A stretch of 64,000 bases of DNA from DAOVGZ01 sp964477815 (GTDB lineage: Bacteria; Babelota; Babeliae; Babelales; Vermiphilaceae): NCBI GenBank assembly GCA_964477815.1, contig CAYZEO010000002.1:13419-77418 (forward strand), in the 5' to 3' direction. This document shows, in pieces, positions 17,491-26,873 of the stretch (the first letter of the stretch is position 1; the number at the start of each line of letters is the position of its first letter). The position numbers were made by a program, and so were the translations under genes. The notes under the pieces are model-generated. The model was not told the origin of the DNA. It worked only from the letters and a program-made list of their open reading frames with translations, and did not search any database.

Positions 17491-18309
17491 TCACTTTCCA
17501 GTTGTTACAAGTTCCTGATCGTCAACAACTCGGATTCGTTGAATATCAACAGCTTTACCGGTCTTGGTATCAACCTCAATCCACGCACCCGTCATAATGA
17601 AAGGCGGCTTCATATCAACAACAAATTTTACCGGCATCTGCGTCAGAAAGCGTTGAATAACAGGTTCTTTGGTCATCCCAATCATAGAATTAAGTGCTCC
17701 TGCCATACCCAGATCGGTAATGTACGCCGTTCCTCCTGGCAAAATCCTCTCATCGGAAGTTTGAACGTGTGTGTGGGTCCCTACAACCCCACTTACTTTG
17801 CCATCAAGAAAATAGCCCATTCCCATTTTTTCTGATGAAGCTTCAGCATGAAAATCAACAAAAATAAGATCGGTTTTGTTTTTTAAGAAGGTTAATATTG
17901 ATTCCGCAGTTCTGAATGGACATTCAACTTCATCCCTCATGAAAGTCCGTCCTTGCAAGTTAACGACTGCAATTTCGTAACCTTTGCAATCAAACGTTGT
18001 AACACCAAAACCAGGACACCCACTTGGATAATTTGCTGGACGCAAAAGATCGTTATTTTGAGACAAATATGGATAAATCTCCTTATTTGACCAAATATGA
18101 TTGCCCGATGTTACAACATCAACACTGTTATGCTTGAAGAACTTCATTGTGCGAGAGGTAATACCACGACCATGAGTGCTATTTTCACCATTTACAATAA
18201 GAGCATCAATGGAAAATTCTCTTCTGATGCGATCAACATGTTTCTGAAAAAGCGCTCGCCCTGGCTTACCTATAATATCACCTAAAAAAAGTACTCTCAG
18301 ACGACTCAT
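17491..18309 (-). CDS. YmdB-family metallophosphoesterase (TIGR00282 type)
   Basis: The metal-binding motifs of the family are visible in order: LGDIIGKPGR, VNGENS, TSGNHIWSN, DFHAEASSEK and GTHTHVQT. Its 272 aa match the family length. Characterised relatives are phosphodiesterases acting on cyclic nucleotides and are genetically linked to RNase Y. Here the gene starts 6 bases after the end of the RNase Y gene, so the two form an operon and probably act in the same RNA-related pathway. Confidence 0.9.
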   Translation of the reverse strand: MSRLRVLFLGDIIGKPGRALFQKHVDRIRREFSIDALIVNGENSTHGRGITSRTMKFFKHNSVDVVTSGNHIWSNKEIYPYLSQNNDLLRPANYPSGCPGFGVTTFDCKGYEIAVVNLQGRTFMRDEVECPFRTAESILTFLKNKTDLIFVDFHAEASSEKMGMGYFLDGKVSGVVGTHTHVQTSDERILPGGTAYITDLGMAGALNSMIGMTKEPVIQRFLTQMPVKFVVDMKPPFIMTGAWIEVDTKTGKAVDIQRIRVVDDQELVTTGK

Positions 18310-18315
18310 CTCCCC

Positions 18316-19929
18316 TTACCTCGCATATTCAATAGAACGCTTTTCTCGTATCACATTTATTTTAATTTGACCTGGAAAGTTCATCTCTTCTTCCACCTTC
18401 CTGGCAATATCACGCGCCAACTCTTTCGCTTGATCATCGTTCAATCGGTCTTCTTCAACTATAATTCTTATTTCTCGTCCCGCCTGCAATGCATATGCCT
18501 TTTTTACGCCCTCAAACGAGTTTGCTATTTCCTCTAATTTTGCAAGTCGCTTCAAATAGGAAGCCAACGTTTCTCTGCGAGCACCTGGGCGAGAAGCGGA
18601 TATTGTATCGGCAATTAGAATAACTGGACCATATGGGGAAGTAAATGAAACCTCCTCGTGATGAGCTGCAACAGCATTGACAATAACATCATCCTCTCCG
18701 CAGCGCCTTAAAACATCACTACCCACTTGGGCATGCGGACCATCAACTTCCGCAGAAACAGCTTTACCAATATCATGAAACAAGCCTGCCCTGAGAGCAA
18801 CTTGTCCATCAAGACCTAACTCCTCTGCTACCATTCGAGCAAGTGTGGCAACTTCTTTGGAGTGGAGTAAGACGTTCTGAGAAAAACTTGTTCTAAAATG
18901 AAGTTTGCCAAGCAATGTTATAATTTCTGGAGCAACGCTTTGTAGATTAAATTCCAGCACCGCCTGGCTACCATATTCCTCAATAATTTCATCCATTTCT
19001 TCTTCACACTTTGCAACGGTCTCTTCGATGCGAGTAGGATTGATTCTTCCATCTGCAATAAGCCGTTCTAACGCTCGACGCGCAACCTCTCTCCTGACCG
19101 GATTAAATCCTGAGATAGTGATCATCTCTGGCGTATCGCCAATAACAAACTCCATGCCGGTTGCCATTTCTAACGCCTTAATGTTTCTACCTTCCTTCCC
19201 AATAATTCTACCCTTCATCTCATCGCTAGGAAGGTGTACAACACCAGAAGAATGCGGCACTACTTGCTCTGCAGCATACCGCTGCATAGAAGTAATGATA
19301 ATACTCCGGCTTTTTTCCCTAGCTAGCTGTCTCGTTTCCTCTTCAACTTTCTGTATCCATTTCTGACTTGAAAGCTTTACCTCAGATTCAAGGGTGTCTA
19401 ACAACGCCTGCTTAGCTTCTACTTGGGTCATGTTTCCTAAACGCTCAAGCTTTGCAACAAGCTCGTTATAAAGATTTTTTAATTTGTTCCCTTCAGAACG
19501 AAGAGAATCTTCGGTCCTGAGAAGAGCTCGTTCCTTTTGCTGCAACTCTCGTCTCAAGTCATCAATATGTTGTTCTTTTTTTTCTATTGATTCATATCGC
19601 GAATTCAGTTTTGAGTGTAATCTGTCTATCTCAGCACGCTCTCGTTTAATATCCAATTCAAATTCATGACGCTTTCTATAAACATCATCTTTTACCTTAA
19701 GCAAAGCTTCTCGACGTTCAGCCTCAATTTCGCGTTTCGCATTTTTCAAACGATCTCTTGCTTCTGCAAGCATCTTTTGAGACGACTCAACCTTTCGCTT
19801 TGCATATAAAAGCAAAAACACTCCCAGTACAACTATAAATGTACCAAGTAGTAATCCTAATCCGACCATATATATTCCTAAAATTAAAAACAATACCCTG
19901 ACAAGCAGATAAAAAAACCGCTCGTACAC
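18316..19929 (-). CDS. rny: Ribonuclease Y
   Basis: This is a membrane-anchored endoribonuclease of mRNA decay. It has one N-terminal membrane segment (about residues 5-38), a long coiled coil (about 40-200), a KH domain with GRIIGKEGRNIKALE, and an HD domain with the catalytic HDIGK near residue 384. The length of 537 aa is standard. It is followed immediately by the ymdB-like gene. Confidence 0.94.
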   Translation of the reverse strand: MYERFFYLLVRVLFLILGIYMVGLGLLLGTFIVVLGVFLLLYAKRKVESSQKMLAEARDRLKNAKREIEAERREALLKVKDDVYRKRHEFELDIKRERAEIDRLHSKLNSRYESIEKKEQHIDDLRRELQQKERALLRTEDSLRSEGNKLKNLYNELVAKLERLGNMTQVEAKQALLDTLESEVKLSSQKWIQKVEEETRQLAREKSRSIIITSMQRYAAEQVVPHSSGVVHLPSDEMKGRIIGKEGRNIKALEMATGMEFVIGDTPEMITISGFNPVRREVARRALERLIADGRINPTRIEETVAKCEEEMDEIIEEYGSQAVLEFNLQSVAPEIITLLGKLHFRTSFSQNVLLHSKEVATLARMVAEELGLDGQVALRAGLFHDIGKAVSAEVDGPHAQVGSDVLRRCGEDDVIVNAVAAHHEEVSFTSPYGPVILIADTISASRPGARRETLASYLKRLAKLEEIANSFEGVKKAYALQAGREIRIIVEEDRLNDDQAKELARDIARKVEEEMNFPGQIKINVIREKRSIEYAR

Positions 19930-20055
19930 TAATTAAAAGTGAAAAAGAACTTCGAGGTGAAAACAAAAAAGCACCACCTGGAAATCTTTGCTACAAAAAT
20001 AGTAGCATCCTGAAGTCCAGCCGATGCAAAAAAAGCCAAGAAATGAAAAAAGCAG

Positions 20056-20352
20056 TTATCTAGAAGAAAAAGCCGCCGCACACTCCCGATCAATCAGATT
20101 CGCAAGATCCTCATATTTAGATTTACTGTCGCGGTTTGCAGTCTCAAGCGAAACCAACCTGTCTGCAATCTGCAGAGCTGCCAATACTGCAATTTTCTTG
20201 GTATCTGTTTGCTTTGAAGCTTCCGCCGCATCCCGCATAAGAGAATCAACAAGCGCCGCGACACGCATAACATGCTCCGAGGGCTCATCACTTACCAGCG
20301 TGTACTGATCGCCAAAAATGGAAACACTGTACTTTTTCTTTTCATTTTTCAT
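20056..20352 (-). CDS. zapA: Cell division protein ZapA
   Basis: This is a 98-residue protein with the ZapA fold: SVSIFGDQYTLVSDEPSEHVMRVAALVD followed by a helical region with KKIAVLAALQIADRLVSLE. ZapA bundles FtsZ filaments at the Z-ring. Its start overlaps the stop of the upstream coiled-coil gene by four bases (ATGA type), so the two are translationally coupled. Confidence 0.88.
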   Translation of the reverse strand: MKNEKKKYSVSIFGDQYTLVSDEPSEHVMRVAALVDSLMRDAAEASKQTDTKKIAVLAALQIADRLVSLETANRDSKSKYEDLANLIDRECAAAFSSR

Positions 20353-20687
20353 TGCTGATTTTCACTCTCTACAAGGGAATCAATATCATTAATCAAATCA
20401 TTGATGAGCAACTTTGTTTCAGCCTTTTCCTGATTTAATACGTCAACACTCTTATCATTCGCAAGCATGGACGTCTTGATCGCTTCTAACTCTTCAGTTA
20501 GTTGCTCAACATTCTTGTGCAATGCTGCCTTTTCATTTTCTATCTTGGTTTTTTCATCAATCAGCCGTGCACTTTCTGCCTTCAGTTGCTCACGTTCCTC
20601 TTTCAATGCACCATTTTCTGCCTTCAGTTCTTTTGCTAAATTAAGCAGAAAAGAGATCTTTTCTTCTAAAACACTTAAAGCCTTCAT
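20349..20687 (-). CDS. Small coiled-coil protein, ZapB-like
   Basis: The 112 residues are almost entirely heptad-patterned helix (LEEKISFLLNLAKELKAENG, EEREQLKAESARLIDEKTKIE) with no membrane segment. Position directly before zapA and an overlap of the two genes suggest a ZapB-type partner in Z-ring positioning. The function is inferred from context and coiled-coil form only, since such sequences are weakly specific. Confidence 0.7.
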   Translation of the reverse strand: MKALSVLEEKISFLLNLAKELKAENGALKEEREQLKAESARLIDEKTKIENEKAALHKNVEQLTEELEAIKTSMLANDKSVDVLNQEKAETKLLINDLINDIDSLVESENQQ

Positions 20688-20765
20688 TCAACTTCCCCCT
20701 TTTTAAGAGACAATCACAACTCGATTAAAGTTTAGTAGCTTCACTAAAAGATTGTCAAGTGAGGT

Positions 20766-21113
20766 TCACCCTCTTGCAATATCTACAAGCTGGGCAAAGG
20801 CTTCTGGCTCAAAAATAGCCAACTGACTCAACATTTTTCTGTTCAACTCTACGTTTGCCTTTTTGAGACCAGACATAAACTTGCTGTAAGAAAGACCTCG
20901 CTCAACTGTAGCAGCACTAATTCTTGCAATAAAAAGTGCTCGCATGTCGCGCTTTCTCAGCTTACGCCCCTTAAAAGCAAAAGCCATAGATCGAAGGAGA
21001 GTCTCCTTTGCTCTTTTGAAAACATTTTTACGTTGCCCCCAAAAGCCTTTCGTTTTTTTCAAAACGCGTTTATGCTTTTTTCGGGTAACTTTTCCACGTT
21101 TAACTCTACTCAT
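20766..21113 (-). CDS. rplT: 50S ribosomal protein L20
   Basis: The L20 sequence is clear: MSRVKRGKVTRKKHKRVLKKTKGFWG, then RALFIARISAATVERGLSYSKFMSGLKKANVELNRKMLSQLA. The 115 aa are normal. It is third in the conserved infC-rpmI-rplT cluster. Confidence 0.96.
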   Translation of the reverse strand: MSRVKRGKVTRKKHKRVLKKTKGFWGQRKNVFKRAKETLLRSMAFAFKGRKLRKRDMRALFIARISAATVERGLSYSKFMSGLKKANVELNRKMLSQLAIFEPEAFAQLVDIARG

Positions 21114-21148
21114 AATTCAAATACTCCAAATCACAAATCAATTAATAT

Positions 21149-21346
21149 TTAGCTGTAAGGAAGAAGCGCTTTAATATTTACGGCATCACATTGAGCGACA
21201 TACGCCCTTTTTCGCAAATCACGCTTATTCTTTTTTGTTTTCTTAGTCAAAAGGTGGCGCCTAAAAGCCTTTGATCTTTTAACTCGCCCACTTCCTGTTT
21301 TTTTAAAACGTTTTTTCGATGCAGAATGCGTTTTCATTTTCGGCAT
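21149..21346 (-). CDS. rpmI: 50S ribosomal protein L35
   Basis: The 65-residue basic protein begins MPKMKTHSASKKRFKKTGSG, the L35 signature, and lies between infC and rplT. Confidence 0.95.
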   Translation of the reverse strand: MPKMKTHSASKKRFKKTGSGRVKRSKAFRRHLLTKKTKKNKRDLRKRAYVAQCDAVNIKALLPYS

Positions 21347-21383
21347 AACATTCCCCGCCTAAAAGCCCTCAATGGGCAGTGTT

Positions 21384-21956
21384 TCATTTTAAATAATAAA
21401 CTCTAGACCAAAACTGGCCGGCTTTCGAATCTTTTTCTTGCACTAAATCTTTTAACATATCGTGCTCTTCGAAAACCTGATGTATACGCTCAAACAGAGC
21501 CTGCCCCCTCTCTCCCTTTTTTGCCATTTCACGGCCGCGGCCAAACATGAGAGTAATTTTTAAATGTTTGCCCGCTTTCAAAAATTCAATACCCCGTTTC
21601 ATCTTTGTCTCAAAGTCATGCTCACCTATCTTGGGGCGAAACTTAATTTCTTTTACCTGAACAACTTTTTGGCGCTTTTTTGCCTCGGCAAGCTTTTTCT
21701 TTTTTTCATACAAAGCCTTACCGAAATCCATAATCTTTACGACTGGAACACCCTGAGCGCCAGTCTCAGACAGCAAAACTAGATCAAGCTCCGCCTCTCG
21801 CGCCAAACGTAAGGCTTCAGATCGGTTAACAACCCCCACATTAACACCGTTCTGATCAATAAGCTGAACCTTCTCAGCACGAATGTTTTCGTTGACAGGA
21901 ATCACATTTTTCTTGGATCCTGCTCTATCTCTTCTATCTTTCAAAATGACAACCAC
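21384..21956 (-). CDS. infC: Translation initiation factor IF-3
   Basis: IF-3 binds the 30S subunit and checks the start codon. The N-terminal domain is in VNENIRAEKVQLIDQNG and VVKIMDFGKALYEKKKK, and the C-terminal domain in KEIKFRPKIGEHDFETKMKRGIEFL. The frame opens with GTG (21956), but the fourth codon (21947) is ATT, preceded by GGTGG at suitable spacing. infC commonly uses AUU as an autoregulatory start, so 21947 may be the true start. The product would then be 187 residues. Confidence 0.94.
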   Translation of the reverse strand: MVVILKDRRDRAGSKKNVIPVNENIRAEKVQLIDQNGVNVGVVNRSEALRLAREAELDLVLLSETGAQGVPVVKIMDFGKALYEKKKKLAEAKKRQKVVQVKEIKFRPKIGEHDFETKMKRGIEFLKAGKHLKITLMFGRGREMAKKGERGQALFERIHQVFEEHDMLKDLVQEKDSKAGQFWSRVYYLK

Positions 21957-22000
21957 CCATGGTTAATTTAAGCCATTCTACCGTGACAACCCAAAAATCC

Positions 22001-23077
22001 TTACTCATCTTCCTGTGTTCCATGCTCATTTAAAGATATCACCTCATGGACCTTTGTAAAGATAGTCGAGGCAACATCCTCATTAGATTTGAGAAACTTC
22101 AACGCCTGCTCTCGCCCTTGAGCAATCTTCTGGCCATCCATCGAAAACCATGATCCGGATTGCTTCACAACCTTGTAATGCAATGCTGCATCAAGAAGGT
22201 CAAGCTCTCTAGATATTCCCTCATTAAATAACAGATCAAGCTCAACGCTCTTGAACGGCGGCGCAATCTTATTTTTTACCACCTTAACACGCACTCTGTT
22301 GCCAAAATGAACATCATTTTTCTTCAGGCTAGCAATCCTGCGCACATCAAGGCGAACCGATGAGTAGAACTTGAGAGCATTTCCACCTGTCGTTGTTTCT
22401 TTGCTAGCAAAAACCATTCCGCCAATTTTGTGACGAATCTGGTTGATGAAAATCAAAACTGTTTTTGATTTGTGCACTACTGAAGTCAACTTTCTCAGCG
22501 CCTGAGACATCAATCGAGCCTGCAGACCAACATGAGTATCACCCATATCACCCTCAAGTTCAGCCTTTGGGACCAATGCTGCAACAGAATCAATAACAAT
22601 AACATCAACCGCACCCGATCTAATAAGCATTTCTGCAATATCAAGGGCCTGCTCGCCATAGTCAGGCTGCGAGATGATAAGATCATTGATATTTATGCCA
22701 AGCCTTTTTGCATGAGCTGGATCAAGTGCATGCTCCGCATCAATAAAAGCACAGATTCCGCCTTTTTTTTGCGCTTGGGCAATCACATGCATAGCAAGTG
22801 TGGTCTTTCCAGATGATTCTGGGCCAAAAATTTCAACGATTCTTCCTGCAGGCAATCCGCCAATTCCAATCGCCTGGTCTATTAAGATCGAGCCTGTCGA
22901 TATGGCCTCTATGCCTTTGTGAGGAGACTGCCCCAAAAGCATCACTGCACCATTGCCGTACTGCTTATCGATCTGAGCAAATGTCACCTCTAATGCCTTT
23001 TTCTTAAAGGCCTGTTCTTGTTCTTGGGGTTCAATTGTCATTGTTTTTTTGCTACTTCTAGCTGTTTTATCTTTCAT
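22001..23077 (-). CDS. recA: Recombinase RecA
   Basis: RecA is the ATPase for strand exchange and SOS activation. Walker A GPESSGKTT is near residue 85, Walker B VDVIVIDSVAAL follows, and the L2 region ETTTGGNALKFYSSVRLDVRR is present. The 358 aa are complete, with an acidic C-terminus. The L1/L2 stretch GGMVFASKETTTGG differs mildly from the usual consensus. The gene starts just after the ppiD-like gene ends (8 bases), so read-through is likely. I saw no obvious SOS box. Confidence 0.96.
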   Translation of the reverse strand: MKDKTARSSKKTMTIEPQEQEQAFKKKALEVTFAQIDKQYGNGAVMLLGQSPHKGIEAISTGSILIDQAIGIGGLPAGRIVEIFGPESSGKTTLAMHVIAQAQKKGGICAFIDAEHALDPAHAKRLGININDLIISQPDYGEQALDIAEMLIRSGAVDVIVIDSVAALVPKAELEGDMGDTHVGLQARLMSQALRKLTSVVHKSKTVLIFINQIRHKIGGMVFASKETTTGGNALKFYSSVRLDVRRIASLKKNDVHFGNRVRVKVVKNKIAPPFKSVELDLLFNEGISRELDLLDAALHYKVVKQSGSWFSMDGQKIAQGREQALKFLKSNEDVASTIFTKVHEVISLNEHGTQEDE

Positions 23078-23085
23078 ATTGAAAT

Positions 23086-25053
23086 TTATTTACCTAAGTT
23101 AATGATAGATTTATTTACTTTAATTTTAGCTTTCTTGCGTAAAAACGCAACCAAAGAGGCAAGAGTAAGCTGAACCGACTCTTCTCTCAACGTCTTGCGA
23201 ACTTCCGGCTCCTTTTGCAAAAAATCTTTTTGATCAAACGGCTCAATCGCATCTAGCACAAACAACATACCGTCAGATTCACCTTGAAAAGTACCGACAG
23301 CACCTACTCTTTCCAGTTTAAGCATCACTTCTAGAGGCATCCCTTTCTCTCGAAGCCGTTTTATTTTTTGCTCATCGGCAAGTGTAATCATGCCTGTTTT
23401 TTCCGCAGTTACATTAAAATCCTCTTTTAATTGTTCCGCGGATCCTCCAGCTCGCAAGTTCTTCTCGGCTTTCTCTAGATCCTTTTTTAGTAGCTTTGCT
23501 GCATGCATTTCGTAGTAATCACCCTTAACACTGTCTTCAATAGACTCAATTGACGGCAAATAACGTTTTTCTATTTTTGTTATCTGAACAACAAAACCCT
23601 TTCCCCCCTCACTATAAAATCTAAATGTATCCTTAGCTCCCCCAAAAAGCGCTCGTGATAATTTTGTGTCAGTCTTTTCTTGGGGTTTAACTTCTTTTGT
23701 TGAACGAGCCTTGCCTAGAGTCACCTCTCTCTCACCAGAGTCAAGCGTATCGTCCCGCAAAAGTCGCTTCATATCTCTATAAAATCTATCATTAAATTTC
23801 TTGCTCACGAGAGTTTTTTTAATATCTTCTCTTACACTGTTCAATGATTTTACAACGGCAGGAATTCTGTTTTCACGCTTAATGATTTCAAAACCACGTT
23901 CAGTTCGAACAACTGCAGAAATATCACCATCATTCCTCAGCAAGAAGGCTGCTTTTTCAAAATCGCGAGAGTATGTACCACGAGAAAACTCTGGCAATAA
24001 CCCTCCCTTAGATGCCGTCTCTTTATCATCCGACAACTCCTTTGCCTTTGCTTCAAACAGTGCGGGATTTGCTGCAAGTTCAGCATGCAGGCCTCGCGCC
24101 TTTTCGTACGCTGATTTTTCTTGACCCGGCTTATCAAAGGCAATTAAAATAACACGCACCTTAAGCTTAACTGGCTTTTCAACAAATTTTCTTTGCTTAT
24201 TATCATCGTAATAAGTTTTTATTTCTTCGTCATCGACTTTGACACCATAACTTTCGCTATCAAACTCCCAGACTTTACCCCCTCGCTTTTCGGGAACCCA
24301 ATATCGCTTGACTTGTGCATTTTGACTGTCAAAAAAGTCCTTTAACTGTGCCGAAGAAACATCCTTTTTCTTTGCCTCATTTAAGTAATTAGTAAAATCG
24401 AAACGAAAAACCGAAAAGCCCCGCCCTGCATAATCACGAATATAACGCTCTTTTACTATCCAAAGTGGATCATAAGCAGCACCAAGCATCAAATTGACGA
24501 CTAAGGATCGCTTCAACATTTGCTCAACCTCATATTCAAAATCAGCGATCGTCATCCCTTGACGCGCCAAGTAAACCTTCAGCCCTTGCATATCAATTCC
24601 ACCCTCTGGATCGAGAAGCGATGGAGGAACCAAATGAGAAAGATTTCTATAAACAAAGCCTACGTCAGACAAAATGTCAGCAATATAATCTTTGTTCATA
24701 TGCAAATCAAACTTGTCCGCCAACTGATCAATTAACTCTTCTTGTAAAAGCTGATTTGCTGCCAAGACTCGAGGATTGAGAGAAAGCCCCATTGCCTGAA
24801 CCAATGCGTCTGCAAGTTCACCATATTGAGCACGAAACGCTCTAATTTGTCGCTCATTTTCCATTGTCTTTCGAACAAAAGCGTTATAAGAAACTGATTT
24901 ACCATTTACAGTAGCAATCCACGGACCACTTGTTGTACGACGAAAAATAAGGGGCAAAGTAAAAACACCCCCGACTGCTGCAACAATCAATATGAGCAAA
25001 GTTTTGACAGCTTTACTTTTTAGCATTCTTCGAATCTGTGTAATCATGGACAA
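23086..25053 (-). CDS. ppiD: PpiD-like membrane-anchored periplasmic peptidyl-prolyl isomerase
   Basis: There is one N-terminal membrane helix (about residues 17-37), then a SurA_N-type chaperone domain (VNGKSVSYNAFVRKTME through LLQEELIDQLA), a parvulin (PPIC) domain at about 295-405 (RVILIAFDKPG, LPEFSRGTYSRDFEKAAF, ERGFEIIKRENR) and a C-terminal extension. At 655 aa it is the size of PpiD, which assists folding of exported proteins at the Sec exit. The symbol is by architecture. It lies in a row with the SPOR gene and recA. Confidence 0.85.
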   Translation of the reverse strand: MSMITQIRRMLKSKAVKTLLILIVAAVGGVFTLPLIFRRTTSGPWIATVNGKSVSYNAFVRKTMENERQIRAFRAQYGELADALVQAMGLSLNPRVLAANQLLQEELIDQLADKFDLHMNKDYIADILSDVGFVYRNLSHLVPPSLLDPEGGIDMQGLKVYLARQGMTIADFEYEVEQMLKRSLVVNLMLGAAYDPLWIVKERYIRDYAGRGFSVFRFDFTNYLNEAKKKDVSSAQLKDFFDSQNAQVKRYWVPEKRGGKVWEFDSESYGVKVDDEEIKTYYDDNKQRKFVEKPVKLKVRVILIAFDKPGQEKSAYEKARGLHAELAANPALFEAKAKELSDDKETASKGGLLPEFSRGTYSRDFEKAAFLLRNDGDISAVVRTERGFEIIKRENRIPAVVKSLNSVREDIKKTLVSKKFNDRFYRDMKRLLRDDTLDSGEREVTLGKARSTKEVKPQEKTDTKLSRALFGGAKDTFRFYSEGGKGFVVQITKIEKRYLPSIESIEDSVKGDYYEMHAAKLLKKDLEKAEKNLRAGGSAEQLKEDFNVTAEKTGMITLADEQKIKRLREKGMPLEVMLKLERVGAVGTFQGESDGMLFVLDAIEPFDQKDFLQKEPEVRKTLREESVQLTLASLVAFLRKKAKIKVNKSIINLGK

Positions 25054-25106
25054 CAGCCTTTCTTCGATTAATCTACCTTTGTAATCTTTCTAATTGATTA
25101 TCCAAC

Positions 25107-25778
25107 TCAACATGAAACAATACGTACGTCTTTTAGTCTTTCCTGAGCCGAAATATCATCGACCAAAGCAATAAGATCGTTTTTGTCGCTAAATTTTTGA
25201 GTAATAACTTGATACCATACAATAACTTTTCCGCGAGCCGTCTTACTTTTTCGTTTTTTGACCGAAACAGCAATATTCTCTTTTTTAAGTTTGTCTGCAA
25301 ACTTTCGAGCAGCCCTATGCGTACCAAAACCAATCAGTTCAGCATAAAAGTGTCCAGGCGCTTTTTCCTCTTGTATCTTGTTAGAAACCTCTGACTCCAC
25401 GACAGATGAAATATCTTTTTCTATGGCAGGCGTACTGGATATTGCAATACTAGTATCCTGCGAAGAAACATCTTGCTCAACCGCAACAACCTTAGCTGAA
25501 GTGTTTTCTTCGCCCTCTGCACCTTGTTGCAAATCACTTTTATCGTACATTGAACACATTGAATAGTAGATATGATCAGAAAAAGATTCCTGGCCAACCT
25601 TACGATAAAATTTTTCTACAGCCTTTTTTTTGCCCAAAAAATAGCCCGCTATAAAAATAAAAAAACAGGCGAGAATAATAACTGAAACTACCCAGCTAAC
25701 ATGACGGCTAGTCAAAAAAATACCTGATTCTTTTCGCTCACGCCCCGATCGAGAACTGTCTTCCTGAGAAAATTTCAT
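25107..25778 (-). CDS. SPOR domain membrane protein
   Basis: A cytoplasmic basic tail is followed by one membrane helix (about residues 28-50, VVSVIILACFFIFIAGYFLG), a Ser/Glu linker and a C-terminal SPOR domain (about 145-223, HFYAELIGFGTHRAARKFADKL and VWYQVITQKFSDKNDLIALVD). SPOR domains bind denuded glycan strands at the division site, so this is probably a septal protein. It follows miaA by 5 bases. Confidence 0.82.
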   Translation of the reverse strand: MKFSQEDSSRSGRERKESGIFLTSRHVSWVVSVIILACFFIFIAGYFLGKKKAVEKFYRKVGQESFSDHIYYSMCSMYDKSDLQQGAEGEENTSAKVVAVEQDVSSQDTSIAISSTPAIEKDISSVVESEVSNKIQEEKAPGHFYAELIGFGTHRAARKFADKLKKENIAVSVKKRKSKTARGKVIVWYQVITQKFSDKNDLIALVDDISAQERLKDVRIVSC

Positions 25779-25783
25779 AATTT

Positions 25784-26788
25784 TTACACTTTTTTAAGGT
25801 AAACTCTCAACTTTTTCGATACCTGATTTATGTATAAAGGACGGTCCAATAAAGTCAAGTTGACCGACGCTGTCGCCCCATAGTAGCTTTTTTTACTATT
25901 TGCCGCAATTTCACGATTTAACTGTTTTTTCAAACTTTTCCAAAATGTTTTTTGCCTCTTTGCATAGTTGCGAGTATAACGCTGGATCAGCTCTACCGCA
26001 TCCTTCTTTGAAATAGAGTCGGAAGCATTCCTTTTTTCTCCAGAGCAATAATCAAGTAGAATATCGTAACCAATCAATTTTTTCTTGTACAAAAACGGCT
26101 CCCATTCCGTATTCAAAAGTTTTTCCACTTCCTGTATCCAACCCTCGCCAAGCATTTGTCCTGTTCGAGTATTAATTCGGTTGTACAACTCGCCGGTATC
26201 TCGGTCCAAATTCAAAACCATAAAATGAAATGGTGGATTATACGATGGTACAAATACTGACGGCTTTTGGCCCGTTTTTTTCCAAATGATAAGCGCACGT
26301 TTGATTCGATACAAATCGTTTTTATCAACCTGATCAGCCCGTTTAGAATCGATTTCATTCAATTGCTCCCAAAGTTGTGAAGCTGTCGCATCAGAAAACT
26401 TTTCATCAACGACATTGCAATCATTTTCTTGAGAATTTTTGCTAGGAGGGAAAAAGATCGATTTGATGTAAAACCCCGAACCTCCGACAATAATTGGAAG
26501 TTTTCCCCGAATCCAAACATCCTGAACTGTTTTTATCAAAATAGCTCTGTAGTCACAAACCGTAAAATTTTTCGGCTCGTCTATAATATCAAACAGGTGG
26601 TGCACAACAGACTCATTGCGCCAATCTGGCTTAGAGGTACCTATTGTGAGAGGCGTATAAAACTGACCAATATCACCGTTGATAATCTCAACAGGAAGGT
26701 GCTGAGCAATCTCAAGTGCAAAATCGTTTTTTCCAACTGCTGTTGGTCCAAAAATAAAAAGCGCAAATGGTTTTTGTTGTATATTCAT
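25784..26788 (-). CDS. miaA: tRNA dimethylallyltransferase
   Basis: MiaA prenylates A37 of tRNAs reading UNN codons. The order of motifs matches the family: P-loop GPTAVGKNDFAL, INGDIGQFYTPLTIGTSKP, HHLFDI, VGGSGFYIKS, RIKRALIIWKKTGQKPS and the C-terminal RYTRNYAKRQKTFWK. The 334 aa are normal. Several positions deviate from consensus: the residue after the P-loop Lys is Asn instead of Thr/Ser, and GGSGF replaces GGTGL. It may be a divergent but active enzyme. It heads a SPOR-ppiD-recA run. Confidence 0.86.
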   Translation of the reverse strand: MNIQQKPFALFIFGPTAVGKNDFALEIAQHLPVEIINGDIGQFYTPLTIGTSKPDWRNESVVHHLFDIIDEPKNFTVCDYRAILIKTVQDVWIRGKLPIIVGGSGFYIKSIFFPPSKNSQENDCNVVDEKFSDATASQLWEQLNEIDSKRADQVDKNDLYRIKRALIIWKKTGQKPSVFVPSYNPPFHFMVLNLDRDTGELYNRINTRTGQMLGEGWIQEVEKLLNTEWEPFLYKKKLIGYDILLDYCSGEKRNASDSISKKDAVELIQRYTRNYAKRQKTFWKSLKKQLNREIAANSKKSYYGATASVNLTLLDRPLYINQVSKKLRVYLKKV

Positions 26789-26801
26789 ATCAATAAATAA
26801 A

Positions 26802-26835
26802 TCAGGAGCCTGAAATAGTGTCGCCAGACTCCTGA
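26802..26835 (-). terminator. Possible weak terminator after carD
   Basis: A 7-bp stem TCAGGAG / CTCCTGA with a 20-base loop lies after carD on the reverse strand and is followed by TTTATTTATT. Confidence 0.4.
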
Positions 26836-26873
26836 CATTCCTTACATTTGTTCAACTGTTCCCACCGTTCTGC

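Noticed and set aside
19930..20055. 6S RNA in the zapA-rny gap
   Set aside because: 6S RNA often neighbours zapA, but the gap is only 126 bases and shows only a 6-bp hairpin, not the long bubble-containing stem.
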